A DNA stretch of 64,000 bases, taken from Cordia subcordata (Eukaryota; Streptophyta; Magnoliopsida; Boraginales; Cordiaceae). Under the pieces are notes generated by a model. The model was not told the DNA's origin. It saw only the letters and a list, made by a program, of their open reading frames with translations, and did not search any database. Within the stretch, counting starts at the first letter, position 1. Each line of letters starts with the position of its first letter. The position numbers were made by a program, and so were the translations under genes. The stretch spans positions 4,712,001 through 4,776,000 of the forward strand of contig JAPTOF010000017.1 of the NCBI GenBank assembly GCA_028554755.1, written 5' to 3'. This document shows, piece after piece, positions 25,511 through 35,760 of the stretch.

Positions 25511-27119
25511 AAAGGAGCAAACAAAAAGTAATAGTTGCAATTATGTTGTGGTCATAATATTAAGATATTTACTAGATTATAACATGTCAGAAGAAAGCAG
25601 TATTTTATGTAGATTATATAGTTTATAAAATGAAAAAATATAAAATATTGTAAATCTCGAAACACAAATATTATTTTAAATCATAAATTAAAGTATTGGT
25701 TCCATTTCATTAAGAAGAAGTCAAGCAAATTATGAAAAATTAGCAAGCAAAGATAGTATGAGAAATGCAATAGTGGGTATTAAAAATAGTATAAATAAAT
25801 GAGCAGAGTTAATATAAATTATTAATATTACTACAATAAAATAACATAAAATTCTCTTCGTGTACTATGTAATGAAAAAATTTTCATTTAAACGAGTGTA
25901 AATTGTTCACGGTTATAAAATTATAAATAAATTTTTTACCTGTCCTTAAATTATAACATGCGGGATATTTTAGTTTTTGCGAACTAAAAGTGGGCATTTT
26001 TTAAACTATTAGTTGTCAGATGTTGTTAGTCTTTTTTTAATTATTTTCATTTAAAAACTAACATTATCATTGGTCTTTTTAATTATTTATGTACTATAAT
26101 AATAATTAAAAAATTGATGATATCTAGTAATCAATAACTCAAAGTTAAAATATTTACTTTAATAATTCAAAAATTAAAATATTCTACATGTTATAGTTTA
26201 AGAATCTCCCTATAATTATTATTATAATGATTTTTTAGAAAAATAAAATAAAATCTTGACGCGAGACGGAGAAAGCGATGTGTGGGAAATGTGACTAGAA
26301 AATAAGGAGGTACGGTAGAGAAGACCGTGACGTGGGGCCCACAGTTTCTGTAGATTCTTATAATAAGGACATGTATGCGTGGGGCCCACTAAGTTTTTAA
26401 GCACTGGTTACATCCAAAAAATGCTTCCGACCACCGTTTCGTCGAGGCCTTTCAATTTGGGCACGAAAACGTTGGCATTGAATTCTAACGAGTAATGAAA
26501 TTGGACATCACATATTTGAATTGATTTTCTTAATGAAAAATTATTTTGTAAAAAATATATTTTTTATGACAAATACTTAAATTATATTTTGAAAATAGTC
26601 AAAAATTTTTAAAAAATCAATACCTTCTTTTAGAGGCTAGAAATCTTAAATTATAAAAAAATTCTAAAGTAAGAAAAATACATTTGAAAAAAAGTTAATT
26701 CAAATGAAACCATAGTTCAACTTGTTTCTTCTTTTTCTAAAAAAAAAATTTTTTACCAGTGATATTGTTAAAATAATAAATAAATAAATAAATTTATTTT
26801 ATGAGAATTAAGTTTTTGAACAAGTCCTAATTCGAAATGTGAAAAGAGCATATCTTAATAACATGTTTCATTTTCAAAGCAAACTTCGTTTACGAGTTAA
26901 AAATCTCATTTCTGTTAACGATTCAAAATTTTAAGCATTTAAAACAATACCATAAAGTTTACACTTCGAGCAAATTTGCTTTTAAACTTTGCGATATTAA
27001 TCTCTATGGAGTTAGCTTAGATGAATTAATAATTACCTTCATGGCTCGCTCATTCTGTCAATTATAAACTTCCCACTGTTCATTTTCTTATTCTATTAGT
27101 TACTGAAAATATCTTTCTT
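25511..27119. other. AT-rich intergenic DNA
   Basis: No gene. 26515-26715 has ends TTTGAATTGATTTTCTT and AAAGTTAATTCAAATGAAA that look like another eroded copy of the ~215-bp MITE family. A GC-richer patch at 26260-26460 holds two GTGGGGCCCA palindrome copies. Confidence 0.45.
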
Positions 27120-27470
27120 CACTACAAAAAAAAAAAAAAAAAAGGTGGCGGCTTTACTACAAAATAACAAGGAATAGGCTGTGGTTTTACATTATAGGTA
27201 GGGGTTTAAATAATACGTAGATATATTATTATGCAAGATAATAAATAAATGTATTCTTAACTTGTTAATAGTATAATTATATAGTATTACAATAAAGAAG
27301 GTTCAAGATTCGAACCACACGGTGTCTTTTTTTTTTTTTGAATTATATATGGGTGATGTTTTAAAAAAACTGATGCCTATCCTTGCGGCAGCCTTAAAAT
27401 AGTTGATGCCCATATAGGCGACGGTAAAATAATTGCATATTACTTATTTATTTATTTATTTTTTGTAGCG
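27120..27470. mobile_element. CACTA deletion derivative with 3-bp target duplication
   Basis: It begins CACTACAAAAA and ends TTTTTTGTAGCG, the inverted CACTA signature with one substitution. CTT precedes it (27117-27119) and CTT follows (27471-27473), the 3-bp duplication typical of the CACTA superfamily. The interior holds TGCCTATCC / TGCCCATATAGGCGACGG subterminal repeats and no transposase. Non-autonomous, 351 bp. Confidence 0.7.
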
Positions 27471-27768
27471 CTTTCAATATCTTTCGGAGAATTGGATCGA
27501 TGATAAATCTACAATAAAATGTTTATTATTATTAACTTCTTATCATAACATGATCAAAGAATTCAAATTGTATACTGTGAGGTCTGAGAAATATTGACTT
27601 AGCGAAAAAGTAATTAGATTTCTGATCTAGAATCCCTACATTGAGGATATGTTTACGCGTTTTACTTGTGTGGAAGTGACAATTATTAATGACTTTGTAG
27701 TTGGTGAGAGGAATCTCATTAATTTAACAAGGATCTTTTTTCATTTTTATTTCCAAATCTTAACAGCA

Positions 27769-27770
<2 letters not shown>

Positions 27771-27835
<65 letters not shown>

Positions 27836-27857
27836 GTTGTTGTTGTTGTTGTTGTTA
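27771..27857. repeat. (TTA)n-(TTG)n compound microsatellite
   Basis: About 21 TTA units pass into about 7 TTG/TTA units. It creates a spurious tyrosine/cysteine-rich reading frame across 27649-28065. Confidence 0.97.
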
Positions 27858-28160
27858 TTGCTATTACTACAATAATGGTAATCCTGTCGATGCACCAAAT
27901 TACTTTATATGGGCTTGTGGATGCAACAAGCAAAAAGGGAAAGCGAATGAACCATGGAGGATACTTTCAGCAAATCTTTATTTATTTGTTTTTTCTTCTT
28001 TTACTGCAAGCTATTCACATGTATGTAAATCAGGGCTAGTCTGGATTCTTTTTTTTTTGTTGTGATTTTTCAATTCTGTTAGAAAATGTCGATGGGGGAG
28101 GATTTGAGCTTCTTCCATACATTAAATCGGTGCCAAGACTATAATGTGATGTAATTCTTA

Positions 28161-28586
28161 GGGTTCGTTTGGATTAATTTTTTTAATTTAAAAAAAAAAC
28201 AATTCTGAAAAAGTGTTTTTTAAAAAAATTTAAAATTTGACTATTGAAAAAAGTTATATTTGAACTTTTTCTAAAATTTTAATTTTTTGAAAATCAAGTC
28301 AAATGATTATTACAAAAAAAAAAGTACTTTCATTTTTTGAAAAAAAAGGTCAGTCCAAATAGAATTATTTGGATTGACATTTTCTTCAAGAAAAAAAAAT
28401 ACTTTTTTTTTCTGAAAAAATTTATTCTTTTTTGAATAACTATGTAGAATAGCTAAACTTTGGAAAAAAACTCATTTACAGCTTTTTTTTTCAAAAGTCA
28501 AAATTTTTAGCTTATCAAAAAGCATATTTTTTTAAAAAAAAGCTACTAAGAAAGTATTTTTTAAAAAAGCCAATCGAAACGAGCCC
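28161..28586. mobile_element. Two adjacent MITE copies, ~215-bp family
   Basis: Left end GGGTTCGTTTGGATTAATTT and right end CCAATCGAAACGAGCCCC bound the region. In the middle, GTCAGTCCAAAT (28350-28361) followed by ATTTGGATTGACAT (28367-28380) is a right end meeting a left end, so two copies of about 205 and 220 bp lie side by side. Confidence 0.6.
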
Positions 28587-29697
28587 CAAGTTAATATTTG
28601 ATAAATTAAGTTGATAATTGATAAATTATTCTGTGAACGTAGAATGACAATGAACGCTCAAGATGAATATAGGTTGCGTTGTTCTTTACGTTACCTCTGT
28701 TCTTTTTGCGTTTGTTCTCATTTTCCAAACAGTTTTGTTTATTGTTTGGTAAGACATGCTCGAGATGGACATAAGTTAGAATGGACGTGTATTGAATGGA
28801 CAAAAAGGTCAGGTAATTGTCTCATTTAATTCAGTATCAGACTTGATTTCTTGACAAGAGAAAGAGAGAATGAGACCAGCCAATTAATTTAAAATCAATA
28901 GCATCTCTTTTGATTTGAGAACGATAGGAGTGCATTAGGTGTTAGAGTTATGTCTCAGAGAGTGAATCCTGTGTTTCCGAAGTGTATGTAAACTAACCTC
29001 ACAAGTCGAACCACCAGATAATCAAAATTCTCAATTCAAAATAAAAAATTAGAAGCGAACTTGATTCTTAAATTGCGTCTATTATTAATTCTTAACATTT
29101 TAGTGGACAGATATGTGAATTCTGTTGTTTCCTACTATATTAGGGTGAATTTTATTGTCTGCTTGATTTAAAGCAATGAGATCTTTTTGTGTCCTAGAAA
29201 TCATATAAAGTTTCAAAGCCCAGTAAATTTTGTCTACTTTAATCAAAAAGGACAATGAATAAATAATAATGCATTTGCCATTGTTGAAGATGACCGCAAC
29301 TAGGATATTTCATGCTATTACTTGTCCAAGAGATCATTGATACTTCTTTTTCTTTTTATTTCAAGGGAAGCCAAGGGTCGTTTATATGTAATTAGTGAGA
29401 ATTGATCTTTAGACCCCTCACGCTAAAGATGAGAAATATATCACTAGTTTACTAGGCCTTTGGTCACTGACCAACGTTCATGGACTCGTGTATAGTGTAA
29501 TACAAAATAATATTTCCGTGTCACTTTTGTTGATTGAGCAATGAGACGATAAATTCGATGGGTAACATGCATTTTATACGTAAAAACAATGATGATCGAA
29601 AGTTCTCATATTATTTTAACTAAACCTTTCCAAGACCTGTTTGAGATTAGGCAATGATTGAAATGGATAGAATTATTTATTCTAGTAGTGTTAATTT
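28587..29697. other. Intergenic DNA, nothing recognised
   Basis: Unremarkable AT-rich sequence; small overlapping ORFs on both strands near 28606-28829 lack family features. Confidence 0.5.
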
Positions 29698-29809
29698 TTT
29701 TTTTTAATTAACTCACATCCAATCCAATCTCCCGTCTCTATGGGATTGAGCCTAGGATCTCACTCTTGGGGAAAAATAGTTCCAACTATTTGAACTATCT
29801 TTTAATCTC
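29698..29809 (-). mobile_element. tRNA-derived SINE, second copy with target duplication
   Basis: Same family as 16234-16330: the minus strand begins GAGATTAAAAGATAGTTC, has an A box with one change (TAGTTCAAATAG), a B-box-like GGCTCAATCC and an A-rich tail. It is flanked by a perfect 16-bp direct repeat, CTAGTAGTGTTAATTT, at 29682-29697 and 29810-29825. The perfect duplication suggests a fairly recent insertion. Confidence 0.75.
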
Positions 29810-29825
29810 CTAGTAGTGTTAATTT

Positions 29826-30928
29826 GAATTTGAATCTTTCTAGTAAATGTATGCTAAAAACTTAAAAATGCTTTATATACAAACTGAAACTAATTTGTTT
29901 AGCTATGTTTCAAAGAATATTCAGTTAAAAGTCAAAACTAAGAAAAGGTAAGAAAAGCTCCAGATTTTGAAAAAGACTTCTGAAAAGCTATTTTTAGATT
30001 GCATCAGAAGTTGTTTATCTTATTTTCTCCTTGAAATATTCCACCCACATTTTTTAAAGCGTAATATTATATTAATTTCAAACTAATTGAAACTCCAGTG
30101 CTCACAATAGAAGAACAATTAATTAACCGTTTTTATTCAATAGTACTTTACTCGAAACTCGATTCAAAACTCTATCTTTATTACTACACAAGTCATACCT
30201 GAAGTAGATTAATTGGGAGTTGGAACAGTAATTGCTAACATCGTAGTGTCGTCTTCAGAAATGTGAAGAGACGTTAACATCAAACAATGACCTCAATGCT
30301 CAAGCCATAAGTGGTTGACAGAGAGCTACTTTTAAGCATTTTCTTGCTGTTGCAGACCTGCAGGCTTATTTCATTGCCGCAAAGAAAAGAGATTGAAAGA
30401 GAAACATGCGGTCCTATAAAAGTTTTCTGCACTAGGGACCAGCAAAGCCATGAAATTTGGCGTTTAATTATATACACATACATTATTATTTTTGGATTAG
30501 CAAACAAGATGATGATTATTATAGCATTTCGTGGAGAGAGATTATATTGTCATAATTGCTTAATATTGTAATTGTAGTATGCGTATGTCTTTGAATTCAT
30601 TACTTAGTTTATCATTAGCCAAAAGAAATGAACCATTTCTAAGCATAAGATTGTTGGAAGATTGTGAAACGAATGAGAAATTATCTCGAGAGAACTTTTG
30701 ATCTCCTTTTGACTTGTTTAATTTATGGGGTAGTGGATTTTTGAGTTTTAATTTAGTTATATTCTCCCATGAACGTGACAAACCTTGAGCTCCCCATTAT
30801 ATATCTAGATATGGCTTTAATGTAGGGGGTTTTGAGACCCTTGGAGTGCTCTCTGTGCAGGTAGAAATGATGGTTTCTTTTCCTTCTACACCTATATATG
30901 TAATGTCTTTTTCAGAGAAATTAACAAC
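29826..30928. other. Intergenic DNA, no gene seen
   Basis: Only short unsupported reading frames; no bounded repeat recognised. Confidence 0.5.
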
Positions 30929-30929
30929 A

Positions 30930-31008
<79 letters not shown>
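30929..31008. repeat. (AAT)n-(ATT)n palindromic microsatellite
   Basis: About 13 AAT units run directly into about 13 ATT units, centred near 30968, so the whole ~80 bp can fold back on itself as a near-perfect hairpin. Confidence 0.95.
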
Positions 31009-32579
31009 AAACCTAAACTATAAATTACTAACTAACTTAACTTTTTTAAATTGCTACATCCCAAGTTTTCTACAATTAACTAACTTAACTTTATTCTAAA
31101 ATTTAAATCCCTAATTTATTAAATAACTAACTCTTAAATTATTAACCTCCTAAACTAACAATAATTAAATTACAAATTAATAAATCAACATCATCAATTA
31201 AAAAAAAGTTAAATTAAACTACCAAACAAAATTACACAAACTAAAAACAAATTATTAACTCAAAACATAGAATATAATTATAAAAGACAATATAAAATAA
31301 ATAACTTACAAAATAGAGGTTAAATCCTTAGAGGTGAGACTAATAAATTAGAAATTCTCAACTGGAGATGCGGAAAAATTTTCAAAAATGAAATGGGGAG
31401 AATGGGGGAGGAAAGCCCGGGTGGGCTAATTTATGGAATGCGGTTGCATTTCCCGAGCGCAGACCACGTTCCTGGAGTGCGCCGCATTAGCAGCCGCATT
31501 TCGTGAGTGCATTCCGTGTTTTCAAAACGTAGTCCGCATTTTTGCTAGGTGCCAAGTTTAAATTTTGAATTTTTTTGAATTATTTTGTATGATCTTTGCC
31601 TGGACGCATTTTCGGAGTGTAGGAGACGCATTTTGGGAGTGAGATTGGGTTATATTTGAAACCCTATCCAATATAGGGTCAATTTTGCATGGGATATCAC
31701 AATTTGGGTAAAAAAAAATATCCTACGACTCTACTAGTTTAAATTTGACTTTAAGGAGGTTTGACTAGTTTAATAGCTAAAACACCTTCTTAGTTGGGTC
31801 TAAATCTGTTTCATGAATATTATTATTTTAGTAATGTGATATGTAAGATCTAAAGGCTATTTAAAATATTAGGACAACTTGATGGGGAGCCTACTAAGAT
31901 TTAAAATCGGGCCCTCTCTCCCATCTAGAATTCTGAAAGTATATAAATAGAGAACTAAAATTGGCTTACCCCATTAATAACCACTATACAGATGTTAGAG
32001 AGGGAAAGGGGGCCTCTAGTTCAGGCATGCCTACCACTACCGTAACATGCTGCTAAAGTTTCAGAATTATCAAAAGGAAAATTTAATAATTTCAAATTAA
32101 AGTATGCTTCCAGACTATTTATTTGATTTTAATTATAGCAGTTTTTTAATTTTTTGATATTCGATTATAAATAGTGCAATGTATCACCTCCAATATGACA
32201 TTTCACTTGGCATGCCAACTAAATCCTCATTTTCTGTTTATCTACCCTTTTAATTAATTTTCTGTCTCCAATCATCATTAATTCCATTTTCAAGCTCTTT
32301 TCTCTTTCCTTTAGCACCATCTTCTTCAAAATAATACTCTCTATAACTCAACTACATTTTACTTCAAAAAATTCCATTCATAGTCGTTCTCTATTATACA
32401 AATTAAAGATGTTACACAAGAAATTAAACATTTTAGAAATAAAGAAGCTAATATACATATATAAATAAGCTAACCTTTGAATACTCAAATAACTATAGAA
32501 CTATCAGTAAACTGTCTATGTAATGACGCAATAAAGATAGATCAATAGAAATAATAGTTACCACTTCAATATTGCATAC
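31009..32579. other. Intergenic DNA with a GC-rich repeated-motif island
   Basis: 31430-31645 is unusually GC-rich for this window and repeats a motif near CGCATTTTCGGAGTG five times or so in both orientations. The remainder is AT-rich. No gene was seen. Confidence 0.45.
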
Positions 32580-33111
32580 CAATGCCAGTAGAATGAACTT
32601 GAGACTAAGGAAATGCAAAAAATCCCCCATGCTTTAGTAGTAGGAAGTCTCATATATGCTTAGATTTGTATGCTTTCGTATATTGCATACGTTGCTGTGA
32701 TGTTGGGCTAATATTTGAATAATCCTGGAATGGATCACTGGAAAGCAACCAAAAGGGTCATGCGGTATTTTTAGAGAAAAAAACACTACATGATTACATA
32801 TAGGAAGTTAGATAAGTTGGAGATTATTGGGTATTCTAATTCTGACTTATGATGCCAAGACAATCGTAGATCCACTTCAAGCTATATCTATTTGCTTGTT
32901 CGAGGAGCTATTTTTTGAAAGAGTGCTAAGCAGAAATTTGTAGCTTCTTCTCCCATGTTAGATTAACTTATAGCATGTTACGAGGAATCAAACCATGAAA
33001 TATTGCTTGCAAGATTTTGTCACATGGTTGCGAATTGTGGTTGAAATTAAAAGACCATCTAAGTTATTTTCTAACAAGAAGTCAGTAGTCTTGTATACCA
33101 ACAACAACAGG

Positions 33112-33373
33112 TGTTAACATAATAAATAAATAAATTAATATCCTCTCTACAAGCTTAAACTTTTAGATGAGGTGGTAACTCTAACATGATATCAGAGCCT
33201 GGAAGTCAAACGGCACAAGTTTGATTCTTACTGTCATCCATTTAGTTAAATTGTTCATGTGCAAGCTCTAAACAAATCACGCTGCACATGAGGGGGCGTG
33301 TTAACATAATAAATAAATAAACCAATATCCTCTCTACAAGTTTTAGATTTTAGATGAGATGGTAACTCTAACA
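33112..33373 (+). mobile_element. TRIM: miniature LTR retrotransposon, 262 bp, intact termini
   Basis: Two 75-bp direct repeats (33112-33186 and 33299-33373) start TGTTAACATAATAAATAAAT and end GGTAACTCTAACA, so they have the TG...CA ends of LTRs. Immediately after the first is TGATATCAGAGCC, close to the initiator-Met tRNA primer-binding site TGGTATCAGAGC. Immediately before the second is the purine tract ATGAGGGGGCG. ACAGG at 33107-33111 and 33374-33378 is a perfect 5-bp target duplication inside the copia RNase H sequence. The 112-bp interior codes for nothing, so it must have been mobilised in trans. Family name unknown to me. Confidence 0.85.
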
Positions 33374-33610
33374 ACAGGAGCCCACGAAGTCGAAGCATAT
33401 TGACATCAAATTCCTATTTGTAAAAGAAAGAGTTCAGAGTAGTCATGTTAATATAATAAATAAATAAACCAATATCAATAAACTAATATCCTTTCTACAA
33501 GTTTAAGCTCTTAAATGAGATGGTAACTCTAACAACAGGAGCCCACGAAGTTGAAGCATATTGACATCAAATTCCTATTTGTAAAAGAAAGAGTTTAGAG
33601 TAGTCAAGTG
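33299..33610 (+). repeat. Tandem duplication of TRIM LTR plus copia flank
   Basis: Unit 1 (33299-33445) is the TRIM right LTR plus 72 bp of copia sequence ending AGAGTAGTCA. Unit 2 (33446-33606) repeats both; its LTR copy is 89 bp because CCAATAT..AAACTAATAT is itself partly duplicated. ACAGGAGCCCACGAAG follows the LTR in both. Confidence 0.8.
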
Positions 33611-33735
33611 TCTATGGAGCATATTGGGACGGACTCTATGATTGCGAATATATTTGTAAAAGAAAGAGTTCAGAGTAGTCAAGTGTCTATGGAGCATATT
33701 GGGATGGACTCTATGATTGCGAGTATGCTTAGTAA
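33590..33735 (+). repeat. Second tandem duplication in the copia RNase H region
   Basis: AGTAGTCAAGTGTCTATGGA...GACTCTATGATTGCGA occurs twice in succession, each copy preceded by TTTGTAAAAGAAAGAGTT(C/T)AG, with a unit of roughly 74 bp. Confidence 0.8.
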
Positions 33736-34325
33736 GGGGCTACCACCTAAGGTCTTTTATGAACACACTGCTTGTATGGGTGTTGTACCATTTGATGATA
33801 TATAATTATATTTATTTATGCCATGTTCGGTAATATCAAAAAATAACTTTTTAAATTATTTTTAGAGCTTTGACTTGTGGTTTAGTAAACTAGCGTTTCA
33901 ATTAGTTTTTAGTTAACCTTTATTGTGTCAACTAACTTTTCTCAAACAATAAACTATTCACAATAGTTTTTTATGTTTCATATTCTTTTGGAAATTCTAT
34001 CCTTCTTTTTTTTTTTTTTTTGGTTTTGTTTATGATCCTACTCTTTTTACAATCTCTCTTTACAATTTTTACATTTTTCCATAAATATAAATAAAAATAA
34101 CAAAAAATTGATTTAAGATTCTATCTAAATCAAAATATACTAAAATATAAGTTTTATTAGTCTATTTATTATTTTTCTTTGGCAAAATAAAATTTGAACC
34201 TAGTAAAAATATTTTTATAATATCGATACAAATGCTTTATCAAAAAGTTAATTTTTGTTGTGCTTCAATATAATAAAATATTCTTATAAAAAACATATAT
34301 CTAATATAAAATAAACAATCATATT

Positions 34326-34326
<1 letters not shown>

Positions 34327-34382
<56 letters not shown>

Positions 34383-34586
34383 TCCTTTTATGTTATTTTG
34401 CTAACAACCAATTTTATCTAATGTATTTTGTTCAATCAGCTAGGTAAACAACAATTTGCTACTAGTAGTAGTAGTAGTAGTAATATCCTTTTATGTTATT
34501 TTGGTAACAACCAATTTTATCTAATGTATTTTGTTCAATCAGCTAGGTAAACAACAATTTGCTACTACTAGTAGTAGCAGCAGCAA

Positions 34587-34618
<32 letters not shown>

Positions 34619-34707
34619 ATGTCAATATCCTTTTATGTTATTTTGCTAACAACCAATTTTATCTAATGCATTTTGTTCAATCAGCTAGGTAAACAACAAT
34701 TTGCTAG
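34327..34707. repeat. Triplicated ~82-bp unit separated by trinucleotide microsatellites
   Basis: The unit TATCCTTTTATGTTATTTTG...AACAACAATTTGCTA starts at 34381, 34484 and 34626. An (AAT)n run precedes the first, (TAG)n separates the first two, and a mixed (TAG)/(CAG)n run of about 55 bp separates the last two. The block may lie in a larger MITE-like insertion starting near 33826 (ATGTTCGGTAAT) and ending near 34765 (ATTAAACAACCCC). Confidence 0.85.
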
Positions 34708-34955
34708 GAGTTAAAATATAACAACTATCAGTTACTCTAATAACTAATTGTATTAAACAACCCCTTATTTATGTTATGTACCTATATAGTTTTATAGCTT
34801 GTTAGTATTATGCTCATGAATGCTTTAGTTTAGTATTAAAGTTTCTTATACCACTTTGAAAATCGAGGTTCAGATCTTCTTAGCATACTACATTACTACA
34901 TTTTGAATGTTTTTGTGTCAGGATTTATCCAGTTAACCTTATTTCTGGTGCTTTA

Positions 34956-35195
34956 TAGGGGCGGGGCAAGGTTTCTTCATCCAATAGAGGCGGGGATATT
35001 GTCAGTGTCTTACACATAACTTCCATAATAGTGAACAGGGTTTTTGGCATCCGATAGGGGTGAAGATAGGTTTAGGGGGTTTATCTCAGTATCTATTATA
35101 GGGTAAAGGCATAATTTTTTTTCTTCCAATAGGAGCGAGGATAGTATCAGAGATTTACTTCGTATATCATAAGGGTAAAGGTAAAAATTTCTTTG
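34956..35195. repeat. Degenerate ~75-bp tandem repeat
   Basis: Three diverged units share a core close to TCCAATAGGGGCGAGGATAG and a following GGGTAAAGG or similar. No coding meaning was found. Confidence 0.5.
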
Positions 35196-35542
35196 TTAGT
35201 ACAGAGTAGGGTTAGTAAACCCCGCCTCTATCGACCCCTTTACCAACACCATAGCTAGCCAACTTTAGCTTATTAAATTTGTTGAGTGAGGTTTTTATGG
35301 AACAACCGCTTAAAATTGTTAATAGTCAACTTGAGAAGGACAGAAATAAAGTGGCATAGTCTTGTTCTGAGATCCGGCCTTCTAAACTTATGAGAACGGA
35401 CTAATCATTTGTTCTGCCTGCCACTAATTAATAGTTTATCACCAATAATGCACATGAGATGATTTTTCATCAAGTGCCACACGCCTTTCAAAGGTGACCT
35501 TTCATTGTACTATATTAAAGGAGAATTAGAAAATAATTTATA

Positions 35543-35760
35543 GGCTCGTTTGATTAACTTTTTTCAAAAATACTTTTTTAATAATTTTTGAAAAATAACT
35601 TTTTTGAAAAGATAAAAATTTGGCTTTTAAAAAAAAGTTGTATTTGAGCATTTTTTAGAGTTTCAATTTTTTTGGAAGTCAAATCAAATAGTTATTGTAA
35701 ATTTAATATAATTTGTTCAAGAAATTTTTTTTTTTTTTTGAAAAAAACTAATCCAAAGAG
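35543..35760. mobile_element. MITE, ~215-bp family
   Basis: Left end GGCTCGTTTGATTAACTTTT and right end AAAAAACTAATCCAAAGAG with the shared A/T-run interior and AATTTGGCTTTTAAAAAA core. Confidence 0.55.

Larger units (their letters stand above)
32580..33803 (+). pseudogene. Ty1/copia retrotransposon remnant (RT end and RNase H)
   Basis: With stops and frameshifts, the plus strand encodes a Ty1/copia C-terminal Pol: IPHALVVGSLIYA, then NPGMDHWKATKRVMRYF (end of the RT region), KLDKLEIIGYSNSD, RRSTSSYIYLLVRGAIF, FVASSPM, and the RNase H end GLPPKVFYEHTACMGVVPFDDI before a stop near 33803. It is interrupted by the TRIM element at 33112-33373 and by tandem duplications that repeat the VKERVQSSQVSMEHIG segment. 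Gag, protease, integrase and most of RT are absent. Sequence at 34765-34930 may be its 3' end, displaced by a later insertion. Confidence 0.85.

Noticed and set aside
27649..28065. A 138-residue reading frame with long tyrosine and cysteine runs
   Set aside because: It is a direct translation of the (TTA)n-(TTG)n microsatellite and has no other protein-like sequence.
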